From assembly GCF_900142475.1 (NCBI RefSeq), contig NZ_FRAY01000001.1:248001-312000 (forward strand): DNA of 64,000 nt. The letters are read 5' to 3'. This stretch comes from Fibrobacter sp. UWH4. GTDB taxonomy: Bacteria > Fibrobacterota > Fibrobacteria > Fibrobacterales > Fibrobacteraceae. The position numbers were made by a program, and so were the translations under genes. The notes below the pieces were generated by a model. The model did no database searches, was not told the DNA's origin, and saw only the letters and a list, made by a program, of their open reading frames with translations. Below are positions 19,543-27,715 of the stretch, piece after piece; the first letter of the stretch is position 1, and each line of letters begins with the position of its first letter.

Positions 19543-20457
19543 TCAGGGTGTCCCGTTAAAGTAGAATTGGAAATTGTCCGGAGTGCTTGCCAATCCGGCA
19601 AGTTCCAGCTCTGTTAATATAGCTAATATGTTGACTGGCTTGAGGTTACATTCCCGCTGAAGGTCGGGAAAAGTCTTGCGGAAACCGTTGAACTGCTTGA
19701 AAAGGCGGAGCGCGTCGGGTGAAAGGGTGCATCCGGTGGCGGCAACTTGAGAAAGACTCGGTGCCGTACAGAGAGAATCGTTTGACTTGACCTGCGGAAG
19801 CCCGGCAACCAGACGCAGACTTTCGGGGATGAAGACGGGGGTTGCCTTTCCCTGGTCCAAGTAGAAATTCGGGCCGCTTGCGACTTCGCTGTCGAAATCT
19901 CCGGGGACGGCGAACAGAGGCTTGTTCTCTTGCAGGCAGTTGTCGGCGGTGATCAGGGCTCCGCCCTTAAGTTTACTTTGTACTAAAACCGTTCCTTGAG
20001 AGAGTCCGCTGATGATGCGGTTCCTTGCCGGGAAGTTCCCCTTGTAGGCGGGGAAGTCTTTTTCGTATTCAGTGAGAATGCAGCCTCCTTTGTCGACAAT
20101 CTGCCTGGCGAGTGTGGCGCGGTCTCCGGGAATGGGAATGTCGAGCCCTTGAGCGATCACGGCGATGGTCGGAATCCCGTATTCAATGGCGGCCTCGTGG
20201 CAGTAGCTGTCGATGCCCTGGGCGAGTCCCGATACGACAACGGCGTTCGTTCCGATGAGCGATTTGACGAGCCTGCGACAGAGTTCTTTGGCGGAATTGC
20301 TCGGACGGCGCGTGCCGACCATGGCGATTCCGACGGATTCTTTTTCGGGGAGTGTCCCGATGCCGTACAGGCGCTTCGGCATGAACTTGGATTGGGAAAG
20401 GGCGAGAGGAAAATCTTCGGGCGCAAGTTCCATATACTTTCTATCTTTGTGGGTCAT
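19543..20457 (-). CDS. dprA: DNA processing protein DprA (Smf)
   Basis: 304 aa. The start at 20457 is backed by AAAGGAG 7 nt upstream. The Rossmann-like DprA core shows MVGTRRPS, SGLAQGIDSYCHEAA, TIAVIAQGLD, FPARNRIISGLSQGTVLVQ, GALITADNCL and FAVPGD. A winged-helix-like segment follows. DprA loads RecA on incoming single-stranded DNA in transformation. The first bases of the start overlap the start codon of the divergent mazG. Confidence 0.95.
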   Translation of the reverse strand: MTHKDRKYMELAPEDFPLALSQSKFMPKRLYGIGTLPEKESVGIAMVGTRRPSNSAKELCRRLVKSLIGTNAVVVSGLAQGIDSYCHEAAIEYGIPTIAVIAQGLDIPIPGDRATLARQIVDKGGCILTEYEKDFPAYKGNFPARNRIISGLSQGTVLVQSKLKGGALITADNCLQENKPLFAVPGDFDSEVASGPNFYLDQGKATPVFIPESLRLVAGLPQVKSNDSLCTAPSLSQVAATGCTLSPDALRLFKQFNGFRKTFPDLQRECNLKPVNILAILTELELAGLASTPDNFQFYFNGTP

Positions 20458-21286
20458 GAAATACTCCTTTCAAGACTTGTTGAATATCATGGCCACCCTC
20501 CGTTCGCCCGAAGGGTGCCCTTGGGACCGTCAGCAGACGCACCAGTCCCTGTTGCCGTATCTTGTCGAAGAATCCCACGAATACATTGACGCCGCACAGG
20601 CGGACGACAAGGTCCACATGGCGGAGGAACTGGGCGATGTCCTGTTCCAGGTGGTATTCCATTCCCAGGTCGCAAAGGAAAATGGGGATTTCTCAATCGA
20701 CGACGTGGTGCAGGGAATCTGCGAAAAGATGATCCGACGCCATCCTCACGTTTTTGGGGACGCGAAAGTCGATGATTCGAAAGGCGTTGTTCGCCAGTGG
20801 GAACGCATCAAGGCGCAGGAAAAGAATAATCTACCAATGGCGGGCAAGTCTGCTATGGACAAAGTAAGCAAGAGCTTGCCGACGCTCGCACGTGCCCAGG
20901 AACTTCAGCGCCGTGCAGCCAAAGTGAGCTTTGACTGGACCGAGGCTGAACCTGTCTTTGACAAGGCTGTAGAAGAATTTAGTGAATTTCGCACCGAAAT
21001 GCAAGCGGCCTCGCCAGAAAATCGCAATATTGAGCGTATGGAAGATGAATTTGGCGACATCATGTTCAGCTTGGTGAATGTGGCGCGCCACTGCGGCTTC
21101 AACGCGGCCCTTGCGCTGGAACGCGCAAACTCCAAGTTCGAACGCCGTTTCCGTGTTGTCGAGCAGATGGCCCGCGATCAGGGCAAGGAAATGAAGGACA
21201 TTGGCCTCGAGGGCCTGCAAGAATTGTGGAAACAGGCTAAAAAAAAAGTCATTGCGAGCGTAGCGCGGCAATCCATTGGACTCTAA
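20456..21286 (+). CDS. mazG: Nucleoside triphosphate pyrophosphohydrolase MazG
   Basis: 276 aa. It has two MazG domains: LRSPEGCPWDRQQTHQSLLP with EES and EELGD (residues 12-60), and a second with EEFSE and EDEFGD (about 178-205). Hydrolyses NTPs and possibly aberrant dNTPs or ppGpp. The ATG at 20456 lies in TCATGA, sharing two bases with the divergent dprA start. The last residues (VIASVARQSIG) are encoded by a genomic repeat, so the original C-terminus was probably shorter or different. Confidence 0.95.
   Translation: MKYSFQDLLNIMATLRSPEGCPWDRQQTHQSLLPYLVEESHEYIDAAQADDKVHMAEELGDVLFQVVFHSQVAKENGDFSIDDVVQGICEKMIRRHPHVFGDAKVDDSKGVVRQWERIKAQEKNNLPMAGKSAMDKVSKSLPTLARAQELQRRAAKVSFDWTEAEPVFDKAVEEFSEFRTEMQAASPENRNIERMEDEFGDIMFSLVNVARHCGFNAALALERANSKFERRFRVVEQMARDQGKEMKDIGLEGLQELWKQAKKKVIASVARQSIGL
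21251..21277 (+). repeat. Repeat element encoding the MazG C-terminus
   Basis: ATTGCGAGCGTAGCGCGGCA followed by ATCCA is a common bacterial intergenic repeat form. Here it is read in frame as IASVARQS just before the mazG stop. Confidence 0.7.
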
Positions 21287-21361
21287 TTTGGAGCATTCCA
21301 CTTTGGAATAAGACTTTTACGAAATTTTTTCCGCAAGCAAATTTTTTACGGTATATTATGT

Positions 21362-21492
21362 AATGTGCTTCCAGTCCATTCTGGTTTAGCGAAGGGATGC
21401 TGGAGCAAATCACGGGGTAGAATAGACCGGAAGCACGCTTGTTTTCTTCTAATTCCACTCGTCCCGCAGGGTAAAACCTGCGGGATTTTTTT
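21362..21492 (+). ncRNA. Candidate small structured RNA with own terminator
   Basis: No gene lies here. A TATATT/TATTAT box sits at about 21350-21357. Bases 21365-21382 pair with 21419-21436 as three perfect segments (GTGCTTCC/GGAAGCAC, GTC/GAC, ATTCT/AGAAT) separated by two single mismatches. A 36-nt apical region lies at 21383-21418. A strong rho-independent terminator follows at 21462-21492. The size and single-hairpin form resemble a small SRP-type RNA, but the conserved GGAAG-AGCA SRP motif is not in the right place, so the family is left open. Confidence 0.6.
21462..21492 (+). terminator. Rho-independent terminator of the candidate ncRNA
   Basis: A 9-bp stem TCCCGCAGG/CCTGCGGGA with a 6-nt loop and seven T residues. 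Confidence 0.85.
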
Positions 21493-21535
21493 GTGGATCC
21501 CGTCGCGATTTTCAATCGCTCCAGGATGACTAGCA
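21493..21535. repeat. GATCCCGTC...AGGATGAC intergenic repeat
   Basis: GGATCCCGTCGCGATTTTCA, then ATCGCTCCAGGATGAC: a palindromic element (GCGATT/AATCGC arms) of the family also seen at 54933-55022 and 47023-47045, and in altered form inside genes. Confidence 0.7.
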
Positions 21536-21544
21536 AAAAAAGAA

Positions 21545-21651
21545 CCCGGTGAGTATTATGACCGCACGAGCTGCAAATAAGTTGGTTCTTATACTTGGCT
21601 CGTGCTCTCGCCACCGCCCCAACTTTACGTTTGGGGCTTTGTGGCTCACGG
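21545..21651 (+). ncRNA. Structured repeat, copy C (plus strand)
   Basis: Possible closing stem CCGGTGAG/CTCACGG. Arm 1 is CACGAGC (21565-21571) with GCTCGTG (21598-21604) around a 26-nt loop containing TTCTTA. The linker is CTCTCGCCACC, arm 2 is GCCCCAAC/GTTTGGGGC (21616-21637), and the tail is TTTGTGGCTCAC. It shares order and sequence with copies A and B on the opposite strand. Function unknown; it may be a repeat, RNA element or remnant. Confidence 0.5.
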
Positions 21652-21670
21652 TCTCCCATCAGGATGACCA

Positions 21671-21702
21671 ACTAAAAAATCCCCGGTGCATTGCACCGAG
21701 GA
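21671..21702. terminator. Bidirectional terminator between the structured repeats
   Basis: ATCCCCGGTGCA/TGCACCGAGGAT stem flanked by A and T runs on both sides. On the minus strand it can end the fusA transcript together with copies A and B. Confidence 0.8.
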
Positions 21703-21739
21703 TTTTAAACTTCTAAGAAGTTTGGCTTAGCTTTTTTTT

Positions 21740-21905
21740 GTGAGCCTCAAGCGACTCGTATTGCGATAATATCGCATAAACCAGCGCCTCAACAATATAA
21801 ACAAGCAAGCTTGTTTCTGCTGTATTCGGCTTAGGCTTATTTAACGAGTCGTGGTGGCGAGAGAACTGGCTCCAGAGTAAGAACTCTGTTGAATTTAGCC
21901 GGTTC
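21740..21905 (-). ncRNA. Structured repeat, copy B (minus strand)
   Basis: Arm 1 is GAACCGGCT/AGCCAGTTC with a 25-nt loop that itself holds CAGAGT/ACTCTG. The linker is TCTCGCCACC. Arm 2, ACGACTCGT paired with ACGAGTCGC, encloses a roughly 90-nt extension. The tail is CTTGAGGCTCAC. It is also open as a reading frame ending near 21708, but has no convincing start. Confidence 0.5.
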
Positions 21906-21913
21906 GGTCGTCT

Positions 21914-22000
21914 GTGAACGACGAAGCCCCGGTTATTAAACCGGGGCGGTCGTGAGAGGTTTGACTGAAGAGTAAGAAACTACTTAAGTCTAGTCAAACC
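21914..22000 (-). ncRNA. Structured repeat, copy A, in the fusA 3' UTR
   Basis: Arm 1 is a perfect 9-bp stem GGTTTGACT/AGTCAAACC with a 25-nt loop containing TTCTTACTCT. The linker is CTCTCACGACC. Arm 2 is GCCCCGGTT/AACCGGGGC. The tail is TTCGTCGTTCAC. It begins 8 nt after the fusA stop codon on the same strand. Confidence 0.5.
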
Positions 22001-22007
22001 GGTCTGT

Positions 22008-24137
22008 TTAGGCTCTAGCCTTGGCCTTGTCGCCGTACTTCTTGATGAGTTCGTCCTGGATGTTCTTCGGAACCGGGAGGTACTTGCAGAATTCCATGGT
22101 GAATTCAGCCTTACCCTGGGTCATAGAACGCAGGTCAGTAGCGTAGCCGAACATTTCGGACAGCGGGACTTCGGCGGTGATGGTGGTCATGCCGAGTTCT
22201 TCGTTCGTACCGGTGATGGTACCACGACGCTGGGAAACGTTACCCACGACAGAACCCTGGAATTCGGTCGGAGTCTGGATTTCGACCTTCATGATCGGTT
22301 CGAGGATCTGAGCGCCAGCCTTTTCGAAAGCTTCGCGGAAGGCCATACGGGCTGCAACCTGGAACGCCATATCAGAGGAGTCAACCGGGTGGTATGCACC
22401 ATCCTGGACTTCCATTTCGATACCCACAACCGGGAAGCCGATCAAGGAACCAGCTTCCATGCAGCTCTGGAAACCCTTGTCGCAAGACGGGATGTATTCC
22501 TTCGGAATACGGCCACCCACGACGGAGTTCACGAAGTTGTAGACCTTTTCCTGGTCGCCTTCGACAGCCATCGGACGCATTTCGCCGACAACCTTAGCGT
22601 ACTGACCAGAACCACCGGTCTGCTTCTTGTGAGTGTAGTCGAACTTGGCCGGACGGGTAATGGTTTCGCGGTAAGCCACCTGCGGAGCACCGGTCGTCAC
22701 GTCGCACTTGTATTCGCGGCGCATACGTTCGATGTAAACGTCGAGGTGAAGTTCGCCCATACCCTTGATGATGGTCTGGCCGGATTCCTTGTCGACTTCC
22801 ACCTGGAACGTCGGGTCTTCCTTGGTGAAGCGGTTCAGAGCCTTGGACATGTTGTCCAGGTCGTCGCGGTTCTTGGCTTCGATCACGAGTTCGATCACCG
22901 GATTCGGCACGTGCATAGAAGTCATGTTGTAGTGGTTCTTGCCATCGGTAAAGGTAGTACCGGAAGCGCAGTCGATACCGAACAGGGCAACAATGTCGCC
23001 TGCACCGGCTTCGGTGATATCCACCATCTCGTCGGCGTGCATACGCACGAGACGGCCCACGGACACCTTCTTGCCGGTGGCCATGTTGGTGATCATGTCG
23101 CCCTTCTTGAGGGTACCCTGGTAAATACGGATGTAGGTGAGCTGGCCATAGCGGTCGTTCACGAGCTTGAACGCGTAGCAGACGAGCGGAGCGTTGTCTT
23201 CGGACTTCAGCACGACTTCGGCTTCGTTGTTGTCGAGGTCGAGAGCCTTGTTTTCAACTTCGGTCGGGTTCGGGAGGTAGTCGATAACGCCGTCGAGGAG
23301 CTTCTGGACACCAACGTTCTTGTGAGCGGAACCCATGAACACCGGGGTCACTTCGAGGCTGATGGTAGCCTTGCGGATGGTGGCCTTGATGAGGTTCTTG
23401 TCGATTTCGTCGACGCCATACTGGCCTTCCATAGCCTTTTCCATGATTTCGTCGCTGTAGTCTGCGCAGCAGTCGATCAGCTTTTCACGGTATTCGTTAG
23501 CCTGGTCAACGAGTTCGGCCGGGATTTCCTTTTCGATCATGTCGTCGCCGTTAGCGCCTTCGAAGTAGTAGGCCTTCATTTCGACGAGGTCGACCACGCC
23601 CTTCAGTTGGTCTTCGAGACCGATAGGAATCTGCATGACGCAGGGCTTGTGGTTGAGCTTTTCCTTGAGCATGACAGCCACGCGGAGCGGGTTTGCACCG
23701 GAGCGGTCGCACTTGTTCACGAACACGACGCGCGGCACATGGTAGCGCTTCATCTGGCGGTCAACGGTAATAGACTGGGACTGAACACCTTCCACGCCGG
23801 TGAGCACGAGGATAGCACCGTCGAGCACGCGGAGAGAACGTTCCACTTCGATCGTGAAGTCCACGTGCCCCGGGGTATCAATGATGTTGATGGTGTCGGC
23901 TTCGCCAGACTTGGTGTGGGTCCAGTTTGCAAACGTGGCAGCAGACTGAATCGTGATGCCGCGTTCGCGTTCAAGTTCCATGGAGTCCATCGTGGCACCG
24001 ACGCCGTCTTTACCACGAACTTCGTGGATAGCGTGGATACGCTTTGTGAAGTAGAGGATACGTTCGGTAAGGGTGGTCTTACCGGAGTCGATGTGGGCAG
24101 AAATACCAATATTTCTGTGCTTTTCAATGTTTTTCAT
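22008..24137 (-). CDS. fusA: Translation elongation factor G, spd/mitochondrial EFG1-like
   Basis: 709 aa. The five-domain translocase GTPase shows P-loop AHIDSGKTT, switch [19 protein letters not shown] and NKCD. The motifs [20 protein letters not shown] and [14 protein letters not shown] are those of the EFG1 type shared by spirochaetes, planctomycetes, some deltaproteobacteria and mitochondria, rather than the standard EF-G (which has GxxHxGAATMDWM). Domain IV has PQVAYRETI and [13 protein letters not shown]. It stands alone, outside any str operon. Assignment to the spd class is inference from motifs. Confidence 0.95.
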   Translation of the reverse strand: MKNIEKHRNIGISAHIDSGKTTLTERILYFTKRIHAIHEVRGKDGVGATMDSMELERERGITIQSAATFANWTHTKSGEADTINIIDTPGHVDFTIEVERSLRVLDGAILVLTGVEGVQSQSITVDRQMKRYHVPRVVFVNKCDRSGANPLRVAVMLKEKLNHKPCVMQIPIGLEDQLKGVVDLVEMKAYYFEGANGDDMIEKEIPAELVDQANEYREKLIDCCADYSDEIMEKAMEGQYGVDEIDKNLIKATIRKATISLEVTPVFMGSAHKNVGVQKLLDGVIDYLPNPTEVENKALDLDNNEAEVVLKSEDNAPLVCYAFKLVNDRYGQLTYIRIYQGTLKKGDMITNMATGKKVSVGRLVRMHADEMVDITEAGAGDIVALFGIDCASGTTFTDGKNHYNMTSMHVPNPVIELVIEAKNRDDLDNMSKALNRFTKEDPTFQVEVDKESGQTIIKGMGELHLDVYIERMRREYKCDVTTGAPQVAYRETITRPAKFDYTHKKQTGGSGQYAKVVGEMRPMAVEGDQEKVYNFVNSVVGGRIPKEYIPSCDKGFQSCMEAGSLIGFPVVGIEMEVQDGAYHPVDSSDMAFQVAARMAFREAFEKAGAQILEPIMKVEIQTPTEFQGSVVGNVSQRRGTITGTNEELGMTTITAEVPLSEMFGYATDLRSMTQGKAEFTMEFCKYLPVPKNIQDELIKKYGDKAKARA

Positions 24138-24185
24138 ATTTTATTCCACAAATGGAGTTGATGTTTGAGTTGCGCCCAAAGATAG

Positions 24186-24212
24186 AAAAAAAAAGCCCCC
24201 TTTCAAGGGCTT
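24186..24212 (-). terminator. Terminator downstream of the EcsC-like gene
   Basis: Minus-strand stem AGCCCTTG AAAGGGGGCT followed by at least eight T residues, located between the 24233 stop and the fusA start. Confidence 0.8.
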
Positions 24213-24232
24213 AACTTTGGAGAGGGGTGGGT

Positions 24233-24862
24233 TTATGCTTGAATTTCGGCGTCTTCGACTACCGGTTCCTCGGGGTTGTCCGCCAGGGCCTTGAAATAGG
24301 CGGCGGCCGTTTTCCCGACTTCGTAGGTGTCGTAGAAGGAGTACGCCCCGTTCCCGATTGCCCCGATGGCCGGGATGGCGCGGAGGGCAATCTTGCCGAG
24401 GAGCTTTGTCGAAATCTTCAGACCTATCTTTTTGAGCAGTACTTCAAGGGCGGCAAGCGAGAGCTTCTGGACCACGATGCGGCTTCCGGTACGGACGGCA
24501 ATGTCGCGGACCAGCTGCGCTGCACTGTGGCGGAAAAGGCACCAGACCATGGCTTCTCGGCTGAGTTGGGCGAACTTGCCGTAGGTAGCGGCGATATCGG
24601 ATACGAGCTGCGCCTGGATGCGCCAGATGGCGGCAATGTCGGGAATGGAGGTCAGAACGCCCGTGACGCCCGCCGGAACCGAAAGGGTGGCGCTGACCAT
24701 GGAGGCCTTGACGGCCGCTTGACGGATCAGTTTGTTAATCTTGTCGTCCGAGTTCTCGGTGGGGGAGTACAGGGACTCCGGAATGTCCGTTATCAGCTCG
24801 AACAGCAGCGAACTCAGCTTTTCCTTGATTTTTTCCATCTTTTCGTCGGTACAATCGCTCAT
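24233..24862 (-). CDS. EcsC-like membrane-associated protein
   Basis: 209 aa. The central region (AGVTGVLTSIPDIAAIWRIQ followed by AQLVSDIAATYGK) resembles the EcsC family: a Gly-rich hydrophobic hairpin, then an ArgIn/Leu-rich helix and YGK. Two further amphipathic hydrophobic segments (LLGKIALRAIPAIGAIGNGA) follow and the C-terminus is acidic. The cellular role of such proteins is poorly known. It is transcribed away from 24984-25319. Confidence 0.6.
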   Translation of the reverse strand: MSDCTDEKMEKIKEKLSSLLFELITDIPESLYSPTENSDDKINKLIRQAAVKASMVSATLSVPAGVTGVLTSIPDIAAIWRIQAQLVSDIAATYGKFAQLSREAMVWCLFRHSAAQLVRDIAVRTGSRIVVQKLSLAALEVLLKKIGLKISTKLLGKIALRAIPAIGAIGNGAYSFYDTYEVGKTAAAYFKALADNPEEPVVEDAEIQA

Positions 24863-24895
24863 AAGAAACTCCTTAAGAGACTAATATACATTATT

Positions 24896-24985
24896 ATGAG
24901 GTATGAGGTCGCTCGCAAGCTCGCTATGAGCTATGAGGTCGGCACTTTGTGCCTTTGAGGTGTCTAGCCTCACGATTCATAGCCT
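24896..24985. repeat. ATGAGGT-hairpin-CTTTGAGG repeat
   Basis: Several ATGAGGT/ATGAGCT units and small hairpins (GCTCGC-AA-GCTCGC region, GGCAC-TTT-GTGCC) followed by TTTGAGG. Same style as 26171-26236, 38888-38945 and 54397-54440. Confidence 0.6.
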
Positions 24986-25319
24986 AGAATATAATCTTCG
25001 CGATTCCGCCGGCGAGTCCGGGGAGGGTATAGCGGAAGGTCTTGCCTTCGAGCCAGTACGAAAGCGCCTGGTCTATCCATTCGCGTTCGCTGGTAATCTT
25101 GCGGATGACGATGTCGGTACCTTTGTCGGTGTCGTCAAAGTAGTAGTAGCCGCGGAACTTAATCGGGAAAATTTCGCCGTGCAGGAGCACGCTAACGTCG
25201 GCGGTGCCGTTGTCCGAATCAATAGAGATGGACTGGACATCGCCGAAGCGCTTGACCAGTTCGTGATTCTTGACAAAGGCTTCGACCGCCTTGTTGCGTA
25301 AGTTACCTAACAGCGACAT
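24984..25319 (-). CDS. Conserved-looking small protein, unknown function
   Basis: 111 aa from the ATG at 25319 (MSLLGNLRNKAVEAFV). No signal peptide or membrane span is obvious. The middle alternates beta-like strands (SISIDSDNGTADVSVLLHGE and FPIKFRGYYYF), which might form a compact alpha/beta domain, and it ends YTLPGLAGGIAKIIF. No family is recognised. It sits between two blocks of intergenic repeats. Confidence 0.65.
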   Translation of the reverse strand: MSLLGNLRNKAVEAFVKNHELVKRFGDVQSISIDSDNGTADVSVLLHGEIFPIKFRGYYYFDDTDKGTDIVIRKITSEREWIDQALSYWLEGKTFRYTLPGLAGGIAKIIF

Positions 25320-25320
25320 A

Positions 25321-25405
25321 ATCAATTATGAGTTCGGATTTCAGAATTCAGAGTTAATATTAAGTTGAACTTTAACTCCGAAATCCGAATTCCGAAGTCC
25401 GAATT
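25321..25405. repeat. TCCGAATTC-type intergenic repeat
   Basis: GAGTTCGGATTTCAGAATTC and its inverted counterpart (CCGAAATCCGAATTCCGAAG) enclose an AT-rich centre. Same family as 18950-19026. Confidence 0.75.
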
Positions 25406-25408
25406 ATA

Positions 25409-26170
25409 TTAGCGAGGGAGCGTTAAAATTTCAATTCCGTTCTTCGTGCGGGCCACGGTGTGTTCCCACTGGGCGCTCAAGGAGCCGTCGCGGGTCACTG
25501 CTGTCCATCCGTCACTGAGCGTCTTGGTGCCCGGACGACCCACGTTGATCATGGGTTCCACGGTAAACACGTTTCCGACTTCGATAAACTGCTTGAGCAC
25601 GTTGTTGCGGAAGTGGTACAGGGTCGGTTCTTCGTGGAAACCGCGACCGATACCGTGACCGCAGTAGTCTTCGACCACGCTGAATCCGTGTTCGTCGGCG
25701 ATGTCCTGGATGGCGTTACCGATGTCATAGTAGCGAGCACCCTGTTCGCCAGCGGCGCGGATACCTTCTTCCATGCAGAACTTGGCGGTGTCCACCAGCT
25801 CCTGGGCGAGGTTGCTGACGCGGCCAACGCAGAACATGGCGGATGTATCGCCGTGGTAGCCCGAAAGAATTGTTGTGATGTCGATGTTCACGATATCGCC
25901 GTCTTTCAGGATGGTGTTTGCACTCGGGATGCCGTGGCACACGACTTCGTTGATACTGATGCAGGCGTAGCGCGGATAACCGTGGTAACCCATGCAGGCC
26001 GAAATACCCTTGTGCTTGCGGGTATAGTCGCCGATGAATTCGTCAATTTCGAGTGTGGAGACGCCGGGCTTGCACATTTCGCCCGCGCGGATCAGCGTTT
26101 CGGCAGCGAGAGCGCCGGCGTCGCGGATCAGTTCGATTTCTTTTGCAGATTTGATTTTAATCTTAGCCAT
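25409..26170 (-). CDS. map: Methionine aminopeptidase, type I
   Basis: 253 aa. It removes the initiator Met from nascent proteins. The five metal ligands are visible: Asp in VNIDITTIL, Asp in GYHGDTSAMF, His in CGHGIGRGFHEEP, Glu in TVEPMINVG and Glu in WEHTVA. The conserved His of YPRYACISINEVVCHGIP is also present. Single-domain form without an N-terminal zinc extension. Confidence 0.97.
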   Translation of the reverse strand: MAKIKIKSAKEIELIRDAGALAAETLIRAGEMCKPGVSTLEIDEFIGDYTRKHKGISACMGYHGYPRYACISINEVVCHGIPSANTILKDGDIVNIDITTILSGYHGDTSAMFCVGRVSNLAQELVDTAKFCMEEGIRAAGEQGARYYDIGNAIQDIADEHGFSVVEDYCGHGIGRGFHEEPTLYHFRNNVLKQFIEVGNVFTVEPMINVGRPGTKTLSDGWTAVTRDGSLSAQWEHTVARTKNGIEILTLPR

Positions 26171-26306
26171 TTGAAGTTTTGAGCTCGCGCTTCGCGCTTT
26201 GAAGTGTGAGGGCGCTCGCGTTGCTCACTTTGAGGTTAGTTCTTAGCGGTTAGTGGTTAGGATAATTTCCTGTTTGCGGCCTGACGGCCTAACCACTGTC
26301 TACTGT
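26171..26306. repeat. Composite intergenic repeat block
   Basis: First an ATGAGG-like unit with hairpin GAGCTCGCGCTTCGCGCTTT and TTTGAGG. Then a TAGTGGTTAG unit whose inverse (CCTAACCACTGTCTACTG) closes the block. Two repeat families are side by side. Confidence 0.65.
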
Positions 26307-27701
26307 TTACTTTTTCCACGCGTAGCGGTCAACAAGGTAGGCGAGCAGCATCTGGTCTTCTTCGGTGCCGTTTGCGAGTTCCTTCACCAGCGGAATCACG
26401 CGGCTGATACGTTCGCGGGCCTTCTGGCCACCGAAGTGGTTCTTTTCCTGTTCGAGCTTGGCGCGTACGCGTTCGCTTACTTTCTTTGCAATTTCTTCGT
26501 TTGTCGGTACTTCCATCTTGATGAAGTTGATGCCGAAGTCAGCGGCAGTCTGCTTCATGTCGATTTCTTCGACCGGTGTAATCAGCGAAATGCAAAGACC
26601 GCTGCGGCCCGCACGGGCGGTACGTCCGCTACGGTGCACGTACACTTCGTGGTCGTCGGGGTGGTCGTACACAATCACATGCGTCACGTGGTCCACGTCA
26701 ATGCCGCGGGCCGCCACGTCGGTACAAATGAGAATGCGGAGCTTTTTGTCGCGGAAGGCGTTCAAGGTCTTTTCGCGCATGCTCTGGGCGACATCGCCAC
26801 TCAGGGCACCCACGTTGAATCCGTAGCCCGAAAGCACCTGTTCCAGGTAGCTCACGTCGCTCTTCTTGTTGCAGAAAATCATGCAACTTTCGGGGTTGTA
26901 GTATTCCAGCACCTTGATGGTCATGGAATCCTTGTCCATCACGTCGCAGGGGTACCAGCGGTGTTCCAGGTTATTTGCGATCACCTTGTCGTAGCTGAGC
27001 GACAGGAATTCAGCACTCGGACGCTGGAATTCGCGGGCGAGGCTCTTCACCGTCTGCGGAATGGTGGCGCTGAACATGGTGCAGGCAATCTGCTTGGGCA
27101 GGTAGCGGCGAATCTTCTGCATGTCGGGGTAGAAACCCATCGAGAGCATTTCGTCGGCCTCGTCCAGAATCAGGTCGCGGATGTCGAGGAAGTCTACATT
27201 GCCGCGCTGCACATGGTCCATCAGTCGGCCCGGTGTTGCTACAATGATATGCACGCCGTTCTTGAGTGCCTTCAGCTGCGGTTCGTAACTCACGCCACCG
27301 AAAATCGCAACGGAACGGATGCCCGTGCCGGCAGAAAGTTTCTCAATTTCGTCTTGAACCTGCAAGCAGAGTTCGCGAGTCGGCACCAGAATAAGAGCCT
27401 GCGGGAAAATATGGTCGCGTACAATCACCTGCAAAAGCGGGAGCACGTAGGCGCCGGTCTTTCCCGAACCGGTCTTGGACTGCACCAGCATATCGCGGGC
27501 GGCCAGCATGTAAGGAATCGTCTTGCGCTGCACCGGCATCAAGTCGGTCCAGCCGTGCTGTGCGAGAACAGCCTTCTGTTCTTCGGGCAGCATGTCAAAA
27601 GTGTAGTCGGGGAGCTTGTGTTCCGGCTCGATAATCTTAACGGGAGTCAGGAACGGGTTGACTTTCTCTTCTTTCTTTTCTTCTTTAACTTCTTCGCTCA
27701 T
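26307..27701 (-). CDS. DEAD-box RNA helicase
   Basis: 464 aa. Core motifs: Q-motif region WTDLMPVQRKTIP, I SKTGSGKTGA, Ia PTREL, GG, TPGR, II DEAD, III SAT, IV MIFCNKKSDV, V TDVAARGIDV, VI HRSGRTARAG. The short Lys/Glu-rich N-terminus and 70-residue C-terminal helical tail carry no known RNA-binding domain. The box CAAATTTA (27710-27717; TAAATTTG on this strand) precedes the start by 8 nt. It is a second DEAD-box protein besides the larger one at 41191-43629. Confidence 0.95.
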   Translation of the reverse strand: MSEEVKEEKKEEKVNPFLTPVKIIEPEHKLPDYTFDMLPEEQKAVLAQHGWTDLMPVQRKTIPYMLAARDMLVQSKTGSGKTGAYVLPLLQVIVRDHIFPQALILVPTRELCLQVQDEIEKLSAGTGIRSVAIFGGVSYEPQLKALKNGVHIIVATPGRLMDHVQRGNVDFLDIRDLILDEADEMLSMGFYPDMQKIRRYLPKQIACTMFSATIPQTVKSLAREFQRPSAEFLSLSYDKVIANNLEHRWYPCDVMDKDSMTIKVLEYYNPESCMIFCNKKSDVSYLEQVLSGYGFNVGALSGDVAQSMREKTLNAFRDKKLRILICTDVAARGIDVDHVTHVIVYDHPDDHEVYVHRSGRTARAGRSGLCISLITPVEEIDMKQTAADFGINFIKMEVPTNEEIAKKVSERVRAKLEQEKNHFGGQKARERISRVIPLVKELANGTEEDQMLLAYLVDRYAWKK

Positions 27702-27715
27702 AGTGCGAGCAAATT

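Noticed and set aside
21362-21492. Identification of the hairpin RNA as SRP RNA (4.5S)
   Set aside because: Length and shape fit, but the universal GGAAG tetraloop helix with AGCAG is not found at the apex.
21249-21671. 140-codon frame on the minus strand downstream of mazG
   Set aside because: Runs through a terminator, a hairpin RNA candidate and repeat elements; no start signal or domain.
21706-21896. Frame through structured repeat B (…RHHDSLNKPKPNT…)
   Set aside because: No ribosome-binding site or start codon; the DNA is better explained by the repeated two-hairpin element, though a small peptide cannot be fully excluded.
22389-24161. 590-codon frame antisense to fusA
   Set aside because: Val/His/Phe-rich shadow; EF-G on the other strand is certain.
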